From positions 90,133-154,132 of the forward strand of contig CALUEY010000004.1 of NCBI GenBank assembly GCA_944319915.1: a stretch of 64,000 nt of DNA, read 5' to 3'. How positions within the stretch are numbered: the stretch's first letter is position 1; each line of letters opens with the position of its first letter. Shown here in pieces: positions 7,266 to 16,085 of the stretch. The DNA is from an uncultured Prevotella sp. Its GTDB lineage: Bacteria > Bacteroidota > Bacteroidia > Bacteroidales > Bacteroidaceae. Under the pieces are notes generated by a model. The model searched no databases. It saw nothing but the letters and a program-made list of their open reading frames with translations, and was not told the origin of the DNA. The position numbers and the translations under genes were made by a program.

Positions 7266-10200
7266 ATGCTGAACAAAATAATACGTTTCTCGTTGCAAAA
7301 CCGGCTGCTGGTGCTTGTGGCGTCGGTGTTGCTCATGGTGGGCGGCGCATACACGGCTTACCATGCTGAAGTGGATGTTTTCCCCGACCTTAACGCGCCT
7401 ACCGTGGCCGTGATGACCGAAGCCGGCGGGATGGCGGCGGAGGAAGTGGAGCAGCTCGTTACCTTCCCCATAGAGACGGCGGTGAACGGAGCCACCCACG
7501 TGCGCCGCGTGCGCTCGTCGTCAACGGCCGGGTTCTCCGTGGTGTGGGTGGAGTTCGACTGGGATACCGACATCTACCTTGCCCGGCAGATAGTTTCGGA
7601 GAAGCTGGCCACCGTGGCCGACGACCTGCCCGACAATGTGGGCAAGCCCACCCTCGGCCCGCAGTCGTCGATACTGGGCGAGGTGCTGATAGTGGGCCTC
7701 ACTGCCGACAGCACGTCAATGCTCGACCTGCGCACCCTGGCCGACTGGACTATCCGCCCGCGCCTGCTCTCCACGGGCGGCGTGGCGCAGGTGGCCGTGC
7801 TGGGCGGAGACATCAAGGAATACCAGGTGCTGCTGCATCCCGCCAAGATGAAGCATTACGGAGTTACCTTGCCCGAGGTGCTCGCCGTGACAAGGGGGAT
7901 GAACCAAAATGCCAACGGCGGCGTGATTTACCAATACGGCAATGAGTATATAGTGCGCGGCGTGGTGTCTACAAGCGATGTTGAGCAGATGGCCAAGGCC
8001 GTGGTGAAGGCCGAGGGCGGCCTCAGCGTTACGCTGGCCGACGTGGCCGACGTGAAGGTTGGCGCCCAGCAGCCGAGGCTCGGCCTGGCTTCCGAGAAAG
8101 GTAAGCCCGCAGTGCTGCTCACGGTGACCAAGCAGCCGGCCACCGGGACGATAGAGCTTACCGAGCGGCTGGAGGCAGCTTTGGCCGACCTGAGCAAGAA
8201 CCTGCCGGCCGATGTCCACATTTCCACCGACGTGTTCAGGCAGTCGCGCTTCATCGAGGCGTCTATCGACAACGTGCAGGAGTCGCTTTACGAAGGCGCG
8301 ATATTCGTTGTCATCGTGCTCTTCCTCTTCCTCGCCAACGTGCGCACCACCGTCATCTCGCTGGTTACGCTGCCGCTCTCGCTGCTTGTCTCGCTGCTGG
8401 TGCTCCACTGCCTTGGCTTGAGCGTCAACACGATGAGCCTTGGCGGCCTGGCCATTGCCATAGGCTCGCTTGTCGACGATGCCATAGTGGACGTGGAGAA
8501 CGTGTGGAAGCACCTGCGCGAAAACCGCATGCTGCCCGATGGCGAGCGCAAGCCTGTGCTTGAGGTGGTGTTCAATGCCTCGCGCGAAGTGCGCATGCCC
8601 ATCCTCAACTCCACCATAATCATCATCGTGAGCTTCCTGCCGCTGTTCTTCCTCAGCGGCATGGAGGGGCGCATGCTCATACCGCTCGGCATCGCGTTCA
8701 TAGTGGCCTTGCTTGCCTCCACGGTCGTGGCCCTTACGCTTACGCCCGTGCTGTGCAGCTACCTCCTGGGCCGTGGCTCCAAGGGGGGCGGCGTGCCGAG
8801 GGAGGCCTTCCTCGCCGTGTGGCTCAAGAAGCACTACCAGAACGGCCTGCTGTGGGTGCTTGACCACAAGCGGGGAGTGCTGGGCATGGCGGCGGTGCTG
8901 TTCTGCGTGGCGCTGGGCTTGTTCTTCACCCTTGGCCGCAGCTTCCTGCCGCCGTTCAACGAAGGCTCGTTCACGGTAAACATCAGCTCGTTGCCGGGCA
9001 TCTCGCTCGAAGAGTCCGACAGGATAGGGCGGCAGGCCGAGGAGCTGCTCCTGTCGATACCCGAGATAAAAACCGTGGCCCGCAAGACTGGCCGCGCCGA
9101 GCTTGACGAGCACGCCCTGGGCGTGAACGTGTCGGAGATAGAGGCGCCCTTCGAGCTGGATGGCCGTTCGCACGAAGAGCTGCTCAACGATGTGAGGCAC
9201 AAGCTCTCTGCCATCGTGGGTGCCAACATAGAGATTGGGCAGCCCATAAGCCACCGCATCGACGCGATGCTGAGCGGAACGCAGGCCAGCATAGCCATCA
9301 AGCTCTTTGGCGACGACCTTGGCAAGATGTTCGCCATAGGCAACCAGATAAAGCAGGCCGTGGCAACGGTTGACGGGATAGCCGACCTCAACGTGGAGCT
9401 GCAGGTGGAGCGCCCCGAGCTTGCCATCATCCCGAGGCGCGAGATGCTCGCCAAGTATGGCATCCCGTTGTCGGCCTTCACCGAGTTCGTGCGGGTCAAC
9501 ATGGCCGGTGAGGTGGTTTCGCAGGTCTACGAGGGGCAGAACAGCTTCAACCTCGTTGTCCGTGCCGCCGAGGAAGAGCGCGGCGTGATGGAGCGCATGC
9601 GCAACTTGATGATCGACGGCCCCAGTGGTGAAAAGATCCCGCTGGCCAATGTGGCCGAGGTGAGGTCGTCTGTCGGGCCAAACACCATCAACCGCGAGAA
9701 CGTCAAGCGCAAGATAGTAGTCTCGGCCAACGCCAGCGGGCGCGACCTGCGCAGCGTAGTGACCGACATACAGGCCCGCATCGGCGCCGAGGTGAGCCTG
9801 CCCGAGGGCTACCACATAGAATACGGCGGGCAGTTCGAGAGCGAGCAGAGCGCCAGCCGCACCCTGCTCGTGGCCTCGCTCGTGAGCATAGCCGTCATCT
9901 TCCTGCTGCTTTACATGCAGTTCAGGAACGCCGGCGAGAGCGGGGTGATACTGCTCAACCTGCCCCTGGCCCTCATCGGCGGCGTGTTTGCCTTGCTCTT
10001 CACCACGGGCGAGGTGAGCATCCCGGCCATCATAGGGTTCATATCGCTCTTCGGCATAGCCACCCGCAACGGCATGCTGCTCATAAGCCGCTACAACACG
10101 CTGCGCGATGAGGGCCTGCCGCTGCGCCAGTGCATCGTGCGCGGCTCGCTCGACCGCCTCAACCCCATACTGATGACCGCCCTGTGCTCGGCCCTGGCGC

Positions 10201-10379
10201 TCATACCGCTGGCACTGCGCGGCGGCCTGCCGGGCAACGAGATACAAAGCCCCATGGCCAAGGTGATACTCGGCGGCCTGCTCACGTCCACTTTCCTCAA
10301 CGCGTTCATCATACCGATAGTGTATGAGTGGATGGGGCGGAAGCATATTGTGAAACAAGCAAAAACAGTAAACGAATGA
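7266..10379 (+). CDS. heavy-metal efflux RND pump, CusA/CzcA family
   Basis: A 1037-aa inner-membrane RND transporter of the HME family, the energised component of a tripartite metal exporter. The N-terminal helix (KIIRFSLQNRLLVLVAS) is followed by a porter loop, then TM4 with the proton-relay segment SLVDDAIVDVENVW, and a second half with GIATRNGMLLISRYN near TM11. Length is as expected for CusA/CzcA (about 1040 aa). It begins 16 bp after the adaptor and its stop overlaps the start of the TolC-like gene (ATGA), indicating translational coupling. Confidence 0.92.
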   Translation: MLNKIIRFSLQNRLLVLVASVLLMVGGAYTAYHAEVDVFPDLNAPTVAVMTEAGGMAAEEVEQLVTFPIETAVNGATHVRRVRSSSTAGFSVVWVEFDWDTDIYLARQIVSEKLATVADDLPDNVGKPTLGPQSSILGEVLIVGLTADSTSMLDLRTLADWTIRPRLLSTGGVAQVAVLGGDIKEYQVLLHPAKMKHYGVTLPEVLAVTRGMNQNANGGVIYQYGNEYIVRGVVSTSDVEQMAKAVVKAEGGLSVTLADVADVKVGAQQPRLGLASEKGKPAVLLTVTKQPATGTIELTERLEAALADLSKNLPADVHISTDVFRQSRFIEASIDNVQESLYEGAIFVVIVLFLFLANVRTTVISLVTLPLSLLVSLLVLHCLGLSVNTMSLGGLAIAIGSLVDDAIVDVENVWKHLRENRMLPDGERKPVLEVVFNASREVRMPILNSTIIIIVSFLPLFFLSGMEGRMLIPLGIAFIVALLASTVVALTLTPVLCSYLLGRGSKGGGVPREAFLAVWLKKHYQNGLLWVLDHKRGVLGMAAVLFCVALGLFFTLGRSFLPPFNEGSFTVNISSLPGISLEESDRIGRQAEELLLSIPEIKTVARKTGRAELDEHALGVNVSEIEAPFELDGRSHEELLNDVRHKLSAIVGANIEIGQPISHRIDAMLSGTQASIAIKLFGDDLGKMFAIGNQIKQAVATVDGIADLNVELQVERPELAIIPRREMLAKYGIPLSAFTEFVRVNMAGEVVSQVYEGQNSFNLVVRAAEEERGVMERMRNLMIDGPSGEKIPLANVAEVRSSVGPNTINRENVKRKIVVSANASGRDLRSVVTDIQARIGAEVSLPEGYHIEYGGQFESEQSASRTLLVASLVSIAVIFLLLYMQFRNAGESGVILLNLPLALIGGVFALLFTTGEVSIPAIIGFISLFGIATRNGMLLISRYNTLRDEGLPLRQCIVRGSLDRLNPILMTALCSALALIPLALRGGLPGNEIQSPMAKVILGGLLTSTFLNAFIIPIVYEWMGRKHIVKQAKTVNE

Positions 10380-11554
10380 CTATGAAGAATGCATTAGCCC
10401 TGCTGCTTGCCCTCATGGCTGCGCTGCCTGTGGGGGCGCAGGGCCTGGAGAGCGTGCTGCAAGGCGTGGAGCAGAACAACAAGGAGCTGCAGGCCATAAG
10501 GCACGACAACGAGGCTACAGCAGAAGAAGTGGCAGCGCGCAACAACCTAAGCGACCCCTCGGTGGAGTACAGCCCGTTCTTCCGCAAGGGCGAGAGCGGC
10601 GTGGCCAGTTCTGAGCTTGTGGTGTCGCAGGGCTTCGACTTCCCAACCCTTTATGCCGCCCGCCGCAAGTCGGGCAGGCTGCACCGCGAGGCCCTCGGCT
10701 TGCAGTACCTCACGGCGCGCCGCGACATTCTCCTGCAGGCCAAGCTGCTTTGCCTCGACCTCGTGAAGTGCGCACAGGACGGGGCTCTGCTCGGCAAGCG
10801 GCGCGCCGATGCAGAGGCGTTGCTGGCCATGATGGGGAAGCGGCTGGAGAGCGGCGACGCCACGATGCTCGACGTGAACAAGGTGAAGATGGACCTCATG
10901 GCCATACGCAGCGAGGAAACCGCGCTCGAGGCAGCGCGCAACGAAGCCCTGCAATCGCTCGCCGCACTCAACGGCAACGTGCCGGTGGCGTTCAGCGCCA
11001 CCGACTACGAGCGGCAGGCTCCACCTGACGGTTACGAGGCCATGGTTGGCAAGGCCATGGCTGCCGACTATGGCGTGCGTGCGTCGCAGGCTTCGGAGCA
11101 GGCCCTGGCGCAGGACCTCAAGGCTAGCAGGCAGGGTTGGGCGCCAAAGTTGGAGGTGGGCTACCGCCGCAACACCGAAGGCCGCGATGCCAGCCACGGC
11201 TTCATGGTGGGGGCGTCGTTTCCGCTTTTTTCGGCCCGCAGTGGTGTCAAGGTGGCCAAGGCGCAGCACGCCGGGGCGCAATTGCGGGCGGAAAACGCCC
11301 GCATAGAGGTCGAAACACGGCTTAAGGCGCAGGTGGGCCAGTTGCAGGAGCTTGAGAAAGCCAAGGCTGCCTACGACGTTGGCCTGATGACCCATACGCT
11401 CGACCTGCTGCGCAAGGCCGTGGAGGGCGGCCAGCTGACCGTAATAGAATATTACGCCGAGGCCGACGCCATCTACCGCAACCTGCAGGCTTACAACGAG
11501 ATAGTGCGCCAGTACCAGGGCGTGATGGCCGAGATATACAAGAACGACTTGTGA
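10376..11554 (+). CDS. TolC/CusC-type outer-membrane efflux protein
   Basis: A 392-aa outer-membrane factor with signal peptide (ALLLALMAALPVGAQ) and the heptad-rich TolC helices (for example QVGQLQELEKAKAAY, and ALVGKAMAADYG-like repeats). It completes the tripartite metal efflux system. The ATG at 10376 overlaps the pump stop codon (ATGA); a second ATG at 10382 gives an equally good signal peptide. No terminator follows immediately; a hairpin lies at 11884-11919. Confidence 0.87.
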   Translation: MTMKNALALLLALMAALPVGAQGLESVLQGVEQNNKELQAIRHDNEATAEEVAARNNLSDPSVEYSPFFRKGESGVASSELVVSQGFDFPTLYAARRKSGRLHREALGLQYLTARRDILLQAKLLCLDLVKCAQDGALLGKRRADAEALLAMMGKRLESGDATMLDVNKVKMDLMAIRSEETALEAARNEALQSLAALNGNVPVAFSATDYERQAPPDGYEAMVGKAMAADYGVRASQASEQALAQDLKASRQGWAPKLEVGYRRNTEGRDASHGFMVGASFPLFSARSGVKVAKAQHAGAQLRAENARIEVETRLKAQVGQLQELEKAKAAYDVGLMTHTLDLLRKAVEGGQLTVIEYYAEADAIYRNLQAYNEIVRQYQGVMAEIYKNDL

Positions 11555-11674
11555 GGCTCTACTCCAAAAAGCCATGCCTCGAAGGTCTGTTGGGCGGCTG
11601 TGGCTACTTGCATATGTGCAACTAAAAACGCTCCCGGCGCAAGCTGCCGGCCCGCTGCTGCCGCTGCGCATTCC

Positions 11675-11762
11675 AATATGGCCTGTTTGGCGCCGCCAAA
11701 CAGGCCTTTTCGCACCCTGAAACGGCAGGTTTCGGAGGCCAAAACGGCACGTTTTGCAACTG
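11675..11762. repeat. 22-bp tandem repeat locus A (4 units)
   Basis: Units begin at 11675, 11697, 11719 and 11741, each exactly 22 bp, around a quasi-palindromic core such as AAAACGGCACGTTTTGC. Read on the minus strand it aligns with locus D (54349-54436), for example GTGCCGTTTTGRCCTCCGAA. This and the hairpin below are all I see in the 424-bp gap 11555-11978. Confidence 0.88.
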
Positions 11763-11805
11763 CTTGGCAGCCAGGTTGTTAGCCCGTTGCCGCCAGTCTG
11801 CGGTG

Positions 11806-11827
11806 TTTAACATATTTGTGTTAAAAA
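11806..11827. repeat. TTTAACA/TGTTAAA inverted repeat beside locus A
   Basis: An inverted repeat TTTAACA-N5-TGTTAAA near the 22-bp repeat block. Locus D has the equivalent TTAACAT/ATGTTAA palindrome on the same relative side, which suggests it is part of the same dispersed element. Confidence 0.5.
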
Positions 11828-11883
11828 CCAATCGCCCATTAGGCCGCCACAAGTGCTTGGGCTTGGATAGGCATAAAGCGCAA

Positions 11884-11919
11884 CAAGGGGTGGAAGCAAA
11901 GAGCAGCTTCCACCCCTTG
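11884..11919. terminator. bidirectional terminator hairpin
   Basis: A 14-bp perfect stem CAAGGGGTGGAAGC/GCTTCCACCCCTTG with an 8-nt loop between the convergent TolC-like and tag genes. Only a short T stretch follows on either strand, so efficiency is uncertain. Confidence 0.55.
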
Positions 11920-11978
11920 ATGCATCTTTTGCAATCATCCTAAATCGTTAGATTCAAACATCCAACGCTATCTTGCAA

Positions 11979-12578
11979 TCATTGCTTGCAGAGCCAGCAA
12001 CCTTCTTCGTGCGAGTTTATCACGCCTATGGCCTGCAGGTAGGCGTACACTATTGTGCTGCCAACGAACTTCATCCCCCTGCGGCGCAGGTCATTGGATA
12101 TGGCGTCGGACAGCGGCGACGTGGCAAGCCCACGCTCAACTATGGCATGGCCGCCGGTGAATCCCCAGATGTAGCGGTCGAACGAGCCCCACTCGCCTTG
12201 TATTTCAATGAACGCCCGTGCGTTGGTGATGGCTGCCCTTATCTTCAGGCGGTTGCGCACTATGCCCTTGTCTTGCGCCAGCACGCTTACCTTGCTTTCG
12301 CCGTAGCGGGCTATGCGGCTGTAGTCGAAGCCGTCGAACGCCCTGCGGAACGCCTCGCGCTTGTTGAGTATGCACTCCCACGACAGTCCGGCCTGGAAGG
12401 TTTCGAGCAGCAACATCTCGTAGAGCTTTCCGTCGTCGTGCACCGGCACTCCCCATTCGTTGTCGTGGTAGGCCACGTAGGCCGGGTTGCCAAGGTTGCA
12501 CCACCGGCAGCGTGTTTTTGTTCCGGTTTTGTCCGTGCGTAGGCCTGTGCCTGCGGTTTTTTGTGTTTGCGTTGCCAT
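11979..12578 (-). CDS. tag: DNA-3-methyladenine glycosylase I
   Basis: A 199-aa cytoplasmic base-excision repair enzyme that removes 3-methyladenine. It shows the TAG signatures CRWCN near the N-terminus, AYHDNEWGVP, FQAGLSWECILNKR, MKFVGSTIVYAYLQAIG and a C-terminal HEEGCWLC. The two Cys and two His of the TAG zinc site have counterparts (N-terminal Cys, His of YHDNEW, NSH and GC near the end). The start at 12578 gives the expected length with a short polar N-terminal extension; it lies 14 bp downstream of the MFS gene, so the two are probably co-transcribed. Confidence 0.93.
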   Translation of the reverse strand: MATQTQKTAGTGLRTDKTGTKTRCRWCNLGNPAYVAYHDNEWGVPVHDDGKLYEMLLLETFQAGLSWECILNKREAFRRAFDGFDYSRIARYGESKVSVLAQDKGIVRNRLKIRAAITNARAFIEIQGEWGSFDRYIWGFTGGHAIVERGLATSPLSDAISNDLRRRGMKFVGSTIVYAYLQAIGVINSHEEGCWLCKQ

Positions 12579-12592
12579 CGGGCCGTTGGGGC

Positions 12593-13846
12593 TTACCTCA
12601 GTTTGTTCATGTTGTAGTGTGGCGTAACCTTTCTCACGAAGTAAGCCAGCGACACCACGCACAGCACGGAGCCGGCGAGGTAGACCATGTAGAACGTGAA
12701 GATGTGGGCGATGAAGCCGCTCGTAAGAATGCCGATGCCTATGCCCACGTCCCATGCCGTGAGGTAGGTGCTCGTGGCCGTGGCCCTCTGGTTGTTTGGG
12801 GCCAGGTTTACGTAGAGCGAGTTCATGGCCGGGAACATCACTCCGAAGCCTGCGCCGAGCAGCACCGGCACTGTGAAGAAGAGCGCCGTGGTGGTTGCGG
12901 GGCTTGCCTCGGCCACGAACCTGCACGAGCCGAGGCAGAAGAAGGCCAGTATCACGGGGTAGTAGCCGTAGTGTATGCACTGCGTTATGTAGCCCTTGTC
13001 GACCAGCTTGCCTGCGAATATGCGCGAGGCCCCCATGCCTGCGGCCATGAGCGTGAAGAAGAAGCCGCTCGGGGCGGTTATGTGAATCTCGCCTGCATAC
13101 ATGGCCACGAAGTTGGTCGTGGCCCCATATGGTATGGAGAGCAGCAGCAGCGATATGCTTACGGGTATGCCCTTGAGCAGGATGAAGCGGTCGAGCGATG
13201 CCTTCTTGCGCTGCCCCGCCTGCTCGTCGGGCAGTTTCTTGCCGCTTTTGGCCGCCTCGATGCGCTTGCGCACCGACTCGGGTATGCGCGCTTTCACGGC
13301 GCAGGCGCAGGCCAGTCCGCAGAGGCTAACGAGCATGGCCGTGAGGAAGATTCCCTGGTAGGTCATGTGGCTGTGCATGAAGAGGCCCGTCATGGGGCCC
13401 AGGGCCATGGCCGTGTTGTTGGTAAGACCGTAATAGCCAAGGGCCTCGCCGCGCCTGGCGCTTGGCGTGATGTCTACGCACAGCGTGTTGCCGCCCACGG
13501 TTACGCTGCCGAAGGCCACGCCGTGCAGGGCGCGCAGCACTACGAACCAGGCCAGCGTGGCCGTGAGGATGTAGCCGAGGAACATGCAGATGCATATAGA
13601 GTAGCACAGTATGTAGATGGGCTTGCGCGGAAACTTGTCCATCATGAAGCCCGAGAATGGGCGCACGCAGAGCGCGCTCACCGTGTAGCAGCACAGTATG
13701 AGGCCCAGCATGGCCTCGGGGCAGTGGAAGTTTTCCTTGAGGTAAAAGGGCAGGATTGGTATCAGCAGCCAAAAACCGAAGAACAGCAGGAAGTTGGCTG
13801 CCAGTATGCTGATGTAGCTTCGGGTGAAGAGCTTGTCTTGAGTCAT
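12593..13846 (-). CDS. MFS transporter (multidrug/sugar-exporter-like)
   Basis: A 417-aa protein with twelve predicted membrane helices starting at ISILAANFLLFFGFWLLIP. It carries the MFS loop-2/3 style signature RPFSGFMMDKFPRKPIY and a central cytoplasmic loop (about 195-220, basic, KRIEAAKSGKKLPDEQ). Substrate is unknown; family members include drug and arabinose exporters. It is followed closely by tag and preceded, after about 100 bp, by pheS on the same strand. Confidence 0.85.
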   Translation of the reverse strand: MTQDKLFTRSYISILAANFLLFFGFWLLIPILPFYLKENFHCPEAMLGLILCCYTVSALCVRPFSGFMMDKFPRKPIYILCYSICICMFLGYILTATLAWFVVLRALHGVAFGSVTVGGNTLCVDITPSARRGEALGYYGLTNNTAMALGPMTGLFMHSHMTYQGIFLTAMLVSLCGLACACAVKARIPESVRKRIEAAKSGKKLPDEQAGQRKKASLDRFILLKGIPVSISLLLLSIPYGATTNFVAMYAGEIHITAPSGFFFTLMAAGMGASRIFAGKLVDKGYITQCIHYGYYPVILAFFCLGSCRFVAEASPATTTALFFTVPVLLGAGFGVMFPAMNSLYVNLAPNNQRATATSTYLTAWDVGIGIGILTSGFIAHIFTFYMVYLAGSVLCVVSLAYFVRKVTPHYNMNKLR

Positions 13847-13876
13847 GTTTTTGCTTGGTTTCCGTCATGAAACGCC

Positions 13877-13932
13877 CGGGAGCGGCCGGCCGAGGGCTCC
13901 GTGGCGGCAGCACCCTCGCCCGGCCGCTCCCG
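13877..13932. other. 20-bp GC-rich stem-loop between pheS and the MFS gene
   Basis: Left arm 13877-13896 and right arm 13913-13932 pair over 20 bp with one mismatch around a 16-nt loop. It follows the pheS stop (minus strand) but has no T tract, so it may be an RNA-stabilising or attenuating structure rather than a standard intrinsic terminator. Confidence 0.6.
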
Positions 13933-13949
13933 TGGGGTGAGGCAATGTG

Positions 13950-14987
13950 TCAGTTGGCGGCCTCGAACTCCTTGAGGAAGCGAACGTCGTTCTCCGAGAA
14001 CATCCGCAGGTCGCTCACCTGGTATTTCAGGTTGGTGATGCGCTCCACGCCCATGCCGAAGGCGTAGCCGCTGTATGCGCTGCTGTCTATGCCGCACAGT
14101 TCGAGCACGTTGGGGTCCACCATGCCGCAGCCCAGTATTTCCACCCATCCCGTGTGCTTGCAGAAGCCGCAGCCCTTGCCGCCGCAGATGTGGCACGATA
14201 TGTCCATCTCGGCGCTTGGCTCGGTGAACGGGAAGTAGCTTGGGCGCAGGCGTATCTTGGTGTCGGGGCCGAACATCTCGCGCGCAAACGACAGCAATAC
14301 CTGCTTGAGGTCGGTGAATGACACGTTCTTGTCGATGTAGAGGCCTTCAACCTGGTGGAAGAAGCAGTGGGCGCGGGCCGTGATGGCCTCGTTGCGGTAT
14401 ACTCGGCCGGGGCATATCACGCGTATGGGCGGCTGGGTGGTCTCCATGACGCGGGCCTGCACCGAGCTTGTGTGGCTTCTCAGTATGATGTTCTTGGTCA
14501 CGTCGTCGGCGTTCTGCTCCACGAAGAAGGTGTCTTGCATGTCGCGCGCGGGGTGGTCGGCGGCGAAGTTCATCTTCGTGAACACGTGCAGGTCGTCCTC
14601 CACCTCGGGCCCGTCGGCCAGGATGAAGCCCATGCGTGAGAATATGTCGATTATCTCGTTGGTTACGATGGTGAGCGGGTGGCGCGTGCCGAGCGCTATG
14701 GGGTAGGGCGAGCGGGTGAGGTCCATGCCGGTGTTGGCGGCTTCCTCGCCGCTGAATTGCTCCCTGAGGGCGTTGATGCGCTCCGTGGCGGTCTGCTTAA
14801 GCTCGTTGAGCTTCATGCCTACGGCTTTTTTCTGCTCGGCAGGCACGTTGCGGAAGTCGGCCATCAAGTTGTTTATAGCCCCTTTCTTGCTGAGGTATTT
14901 CAGCCTCAGGGCCTCGATGTCGTCAGCGTTTGCCGCGCTGATGCCCTTCACTTCTTCAAGAAGTTGCTCTATCTTTTCAAGTATCAT
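13950..14987 (-). CDS. pheS: phenylalanyl-tRNA synthetase alpha subunit
   Basis: A 345-aa class II synthetase subunit that, with PheT, charges tRNA-Phe. N-terminal coiled coil, then motif 2 (PGRVYRNEAITARAH, FHQVEG) and motif 3 (GYAFGMGVERI). The phenylalanine pocket segment YFPFTEPSAE is intact. An insertion with CHICGGKGCGFC looks like a small zinc ribbon, as in PheS of other Bacteroidetes. pheT is not adjacent. A -7 element lies 138 bp upstream on the minus strand. Confidence 0.95.
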   Translation of the reverse strand: MILEKIEQLLEEVKGISAANADDIEALRLKYLSKKGAINNLMADFRNVPAEQKKAVGMKLNELKQTATERINALREQFSGEEAANTGMDLTRSPYPIALGTRHPLTIVTNEIIDIFSRMGFILADGPEVEDDLHVFTKMNFAADHPARDMQDTFFVEQNADDVTKNIILRSHTSSVQARVMETTQPPIRVICPGRVYRNEAITARAHCFFHQVEGLYIDKNVSFTDLKQVLLSFAREMFGPDTKIRLRPSYFPFTEPSAEMDISCHICGGKGCGFCKHTGWVEILGCGMVDPNVLELCGIDSSAYSGYAFGMGVERITNLKYQVSDLRMFSENDVRFLKEFEAAN

Positions 14988-15124
14988 ATAGGTTTATGTT
15001 AGTCGCTTTGCTTTCTGCGGTGCAGTTGCCGGTGTGCAGCCATGGCTGCCGCCACTGCGCCTCGCCGTGCGGAGCCGTGCGCCGAAAGCGGCTGAGCGTG
15101 GCTCTCCCGGCCTTATTTTTGCTG

Positions 15125-15132
15125 CAAAGGTA
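15125..15132 (-). promoter_or_regulatory. -7 element upstream of pheS
   Basis: TACCTTTG on the minus strand, fitting TAnnTTTG. The -33 is not clear. The implied 5' UTR is about 130 nt. Confidence 0.5.
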
Positions 15133-15175
15133 ATATTTTTGCGTCAAAACGGAGCAGGATATCAAAATAAAGTTG

Positions 15176-15183
15176 TACTTTTG
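15176..15183 (+). promoter_or_regulatory. -7 element upstream of the DUF4348 lipoprotein gene
   Basis: TACTTTTG, 38 bp before the start at 15222; divergent from the pheS promoter. Confidence 0.55.
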
Positions 15184-15221
15184 CCGAAATTTGAGAGGCG
15201 GATAAAATCCGGTGAGATAAA

Positions 15222-16067
15222 ATGAGAAGGTTTTTGATTGCGGTATTCGCAATGGTCTTGTTGATGTTTTCCTGCAAGGGAAGCAAGGCTCCTGAGGTGG
15301 TTGAGGAGGCAGTGGCCGATTCTTCGGACACGTGCGTGGCAGACACTGTTCCGCTCGACACCATGGAACAGCTCATTTCGGCCACGCCTATGCCAAAGGC
15401 TGCCGACGAACTGTTCGACGACTTTTTCTTTAATTTCGCGGCCAACCGAAAGTTGCAGCTGAGGCGCATCAAGTTTCCGCTGCCCGTCACTGACGGCGAC
15501 CAAACGGAATACATCGCCAGGGATGACTGGCAGATTGACCATTTCTTCATGCGGCAAGGGTATTACACCCTCATCTTTGACAACGAGCGGCAGATGTCGC
15601 TCGTAAAGGACACTTCCATAGACCACGTGGTTGTGGAGAAAGTGTTTTTCCGGAAAAAGACCGTAAAGCAGTATGTGTTCGACAGGGTGGGAGGACTCTG
15701 GATGCTTTGCGGCATAAGGTTCAAGCCGCTGTACGAAAACATGAACGCCTCTTTCCTGAAGTTCTACCAGCGTTTCTCGCGCGACTCGGCCTTCCAGGTT
15801 GAGAGCCTGCATGACCCCGTGAAGTTCACCGGGCCCGACCCTGACGATGACTTCAGCCAGATGGAGGGGGTGATAACTGCCGACACATGGCCGGCTTTCG
15901 CCTCCGAGTTGCCTTCGGAGATGATTTACAACATCATCTACGGGCAGACTTACACGACTAGCGACCACAAGATATTCGTAATCCGCGGCATATCCAACGG
16001 GCTTGAGGTGGAGATGACATTCGAGCGCAGCGGCGGCAAGTGGCTGCTCACGGAACTGGCCACATAG
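15222..16067 (+). CDS. DUF4348-type lipoprotein
   Basis: A 281-aa protein with a lipoprotein signal peptide (lipobox LMFSC, cysteine at about residue 18), an acidic linker and a C-terminal two-part domain with repeated strand patterns (FDNERQMSLV, GLEVEMTFERSGGKWLLTEL). It resembles the Bacteroidales DUF4348 family, whose function is unknown. It is divergent from pheS and lies 18 bp upstream of murB, so it may be the first gene of a murB operon. Confidence 0.75.
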   Translation: MRRFLIAVFAMVLLMFSCKGSKAPEVVEEAVADSSDTCVADTVPLDTMEQLISATPMPKAADELFDDFFFNFAANRKLQLRRIKFPLPVTDGDQTEYIARDDWQIDHFFMRQGYYTLIFDNERQMSLVKDTSIDHVVVEKVFFRKKTVKQYVFDRVGGLWMLCGIRFKPLYENMNASFLKFYQRFSRDSAFQVESLHDPVKFTGPDPDDDFSQMEGVITADTWPAFASELPSEMIYNIIYGQTYTTSDHKIFVIRGISNGLEVEMTFERSGGKWLLTELAT

Positions 16068-16085
16068 TTTTAAACTACTACGCTT

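Noticed and set aside
7716-10358. 880-aa frame antisense to the CusA-like gene
   Set aside because: Shadow of a GC-rich gene; histidine- and glutamine-rich composition and no motifs.
12512-13870. 452-aa plus-strand frame opposite the MFS gene
   Set aside because: Antisense shadow; the opposite strand has a clear 12-helix transporter.
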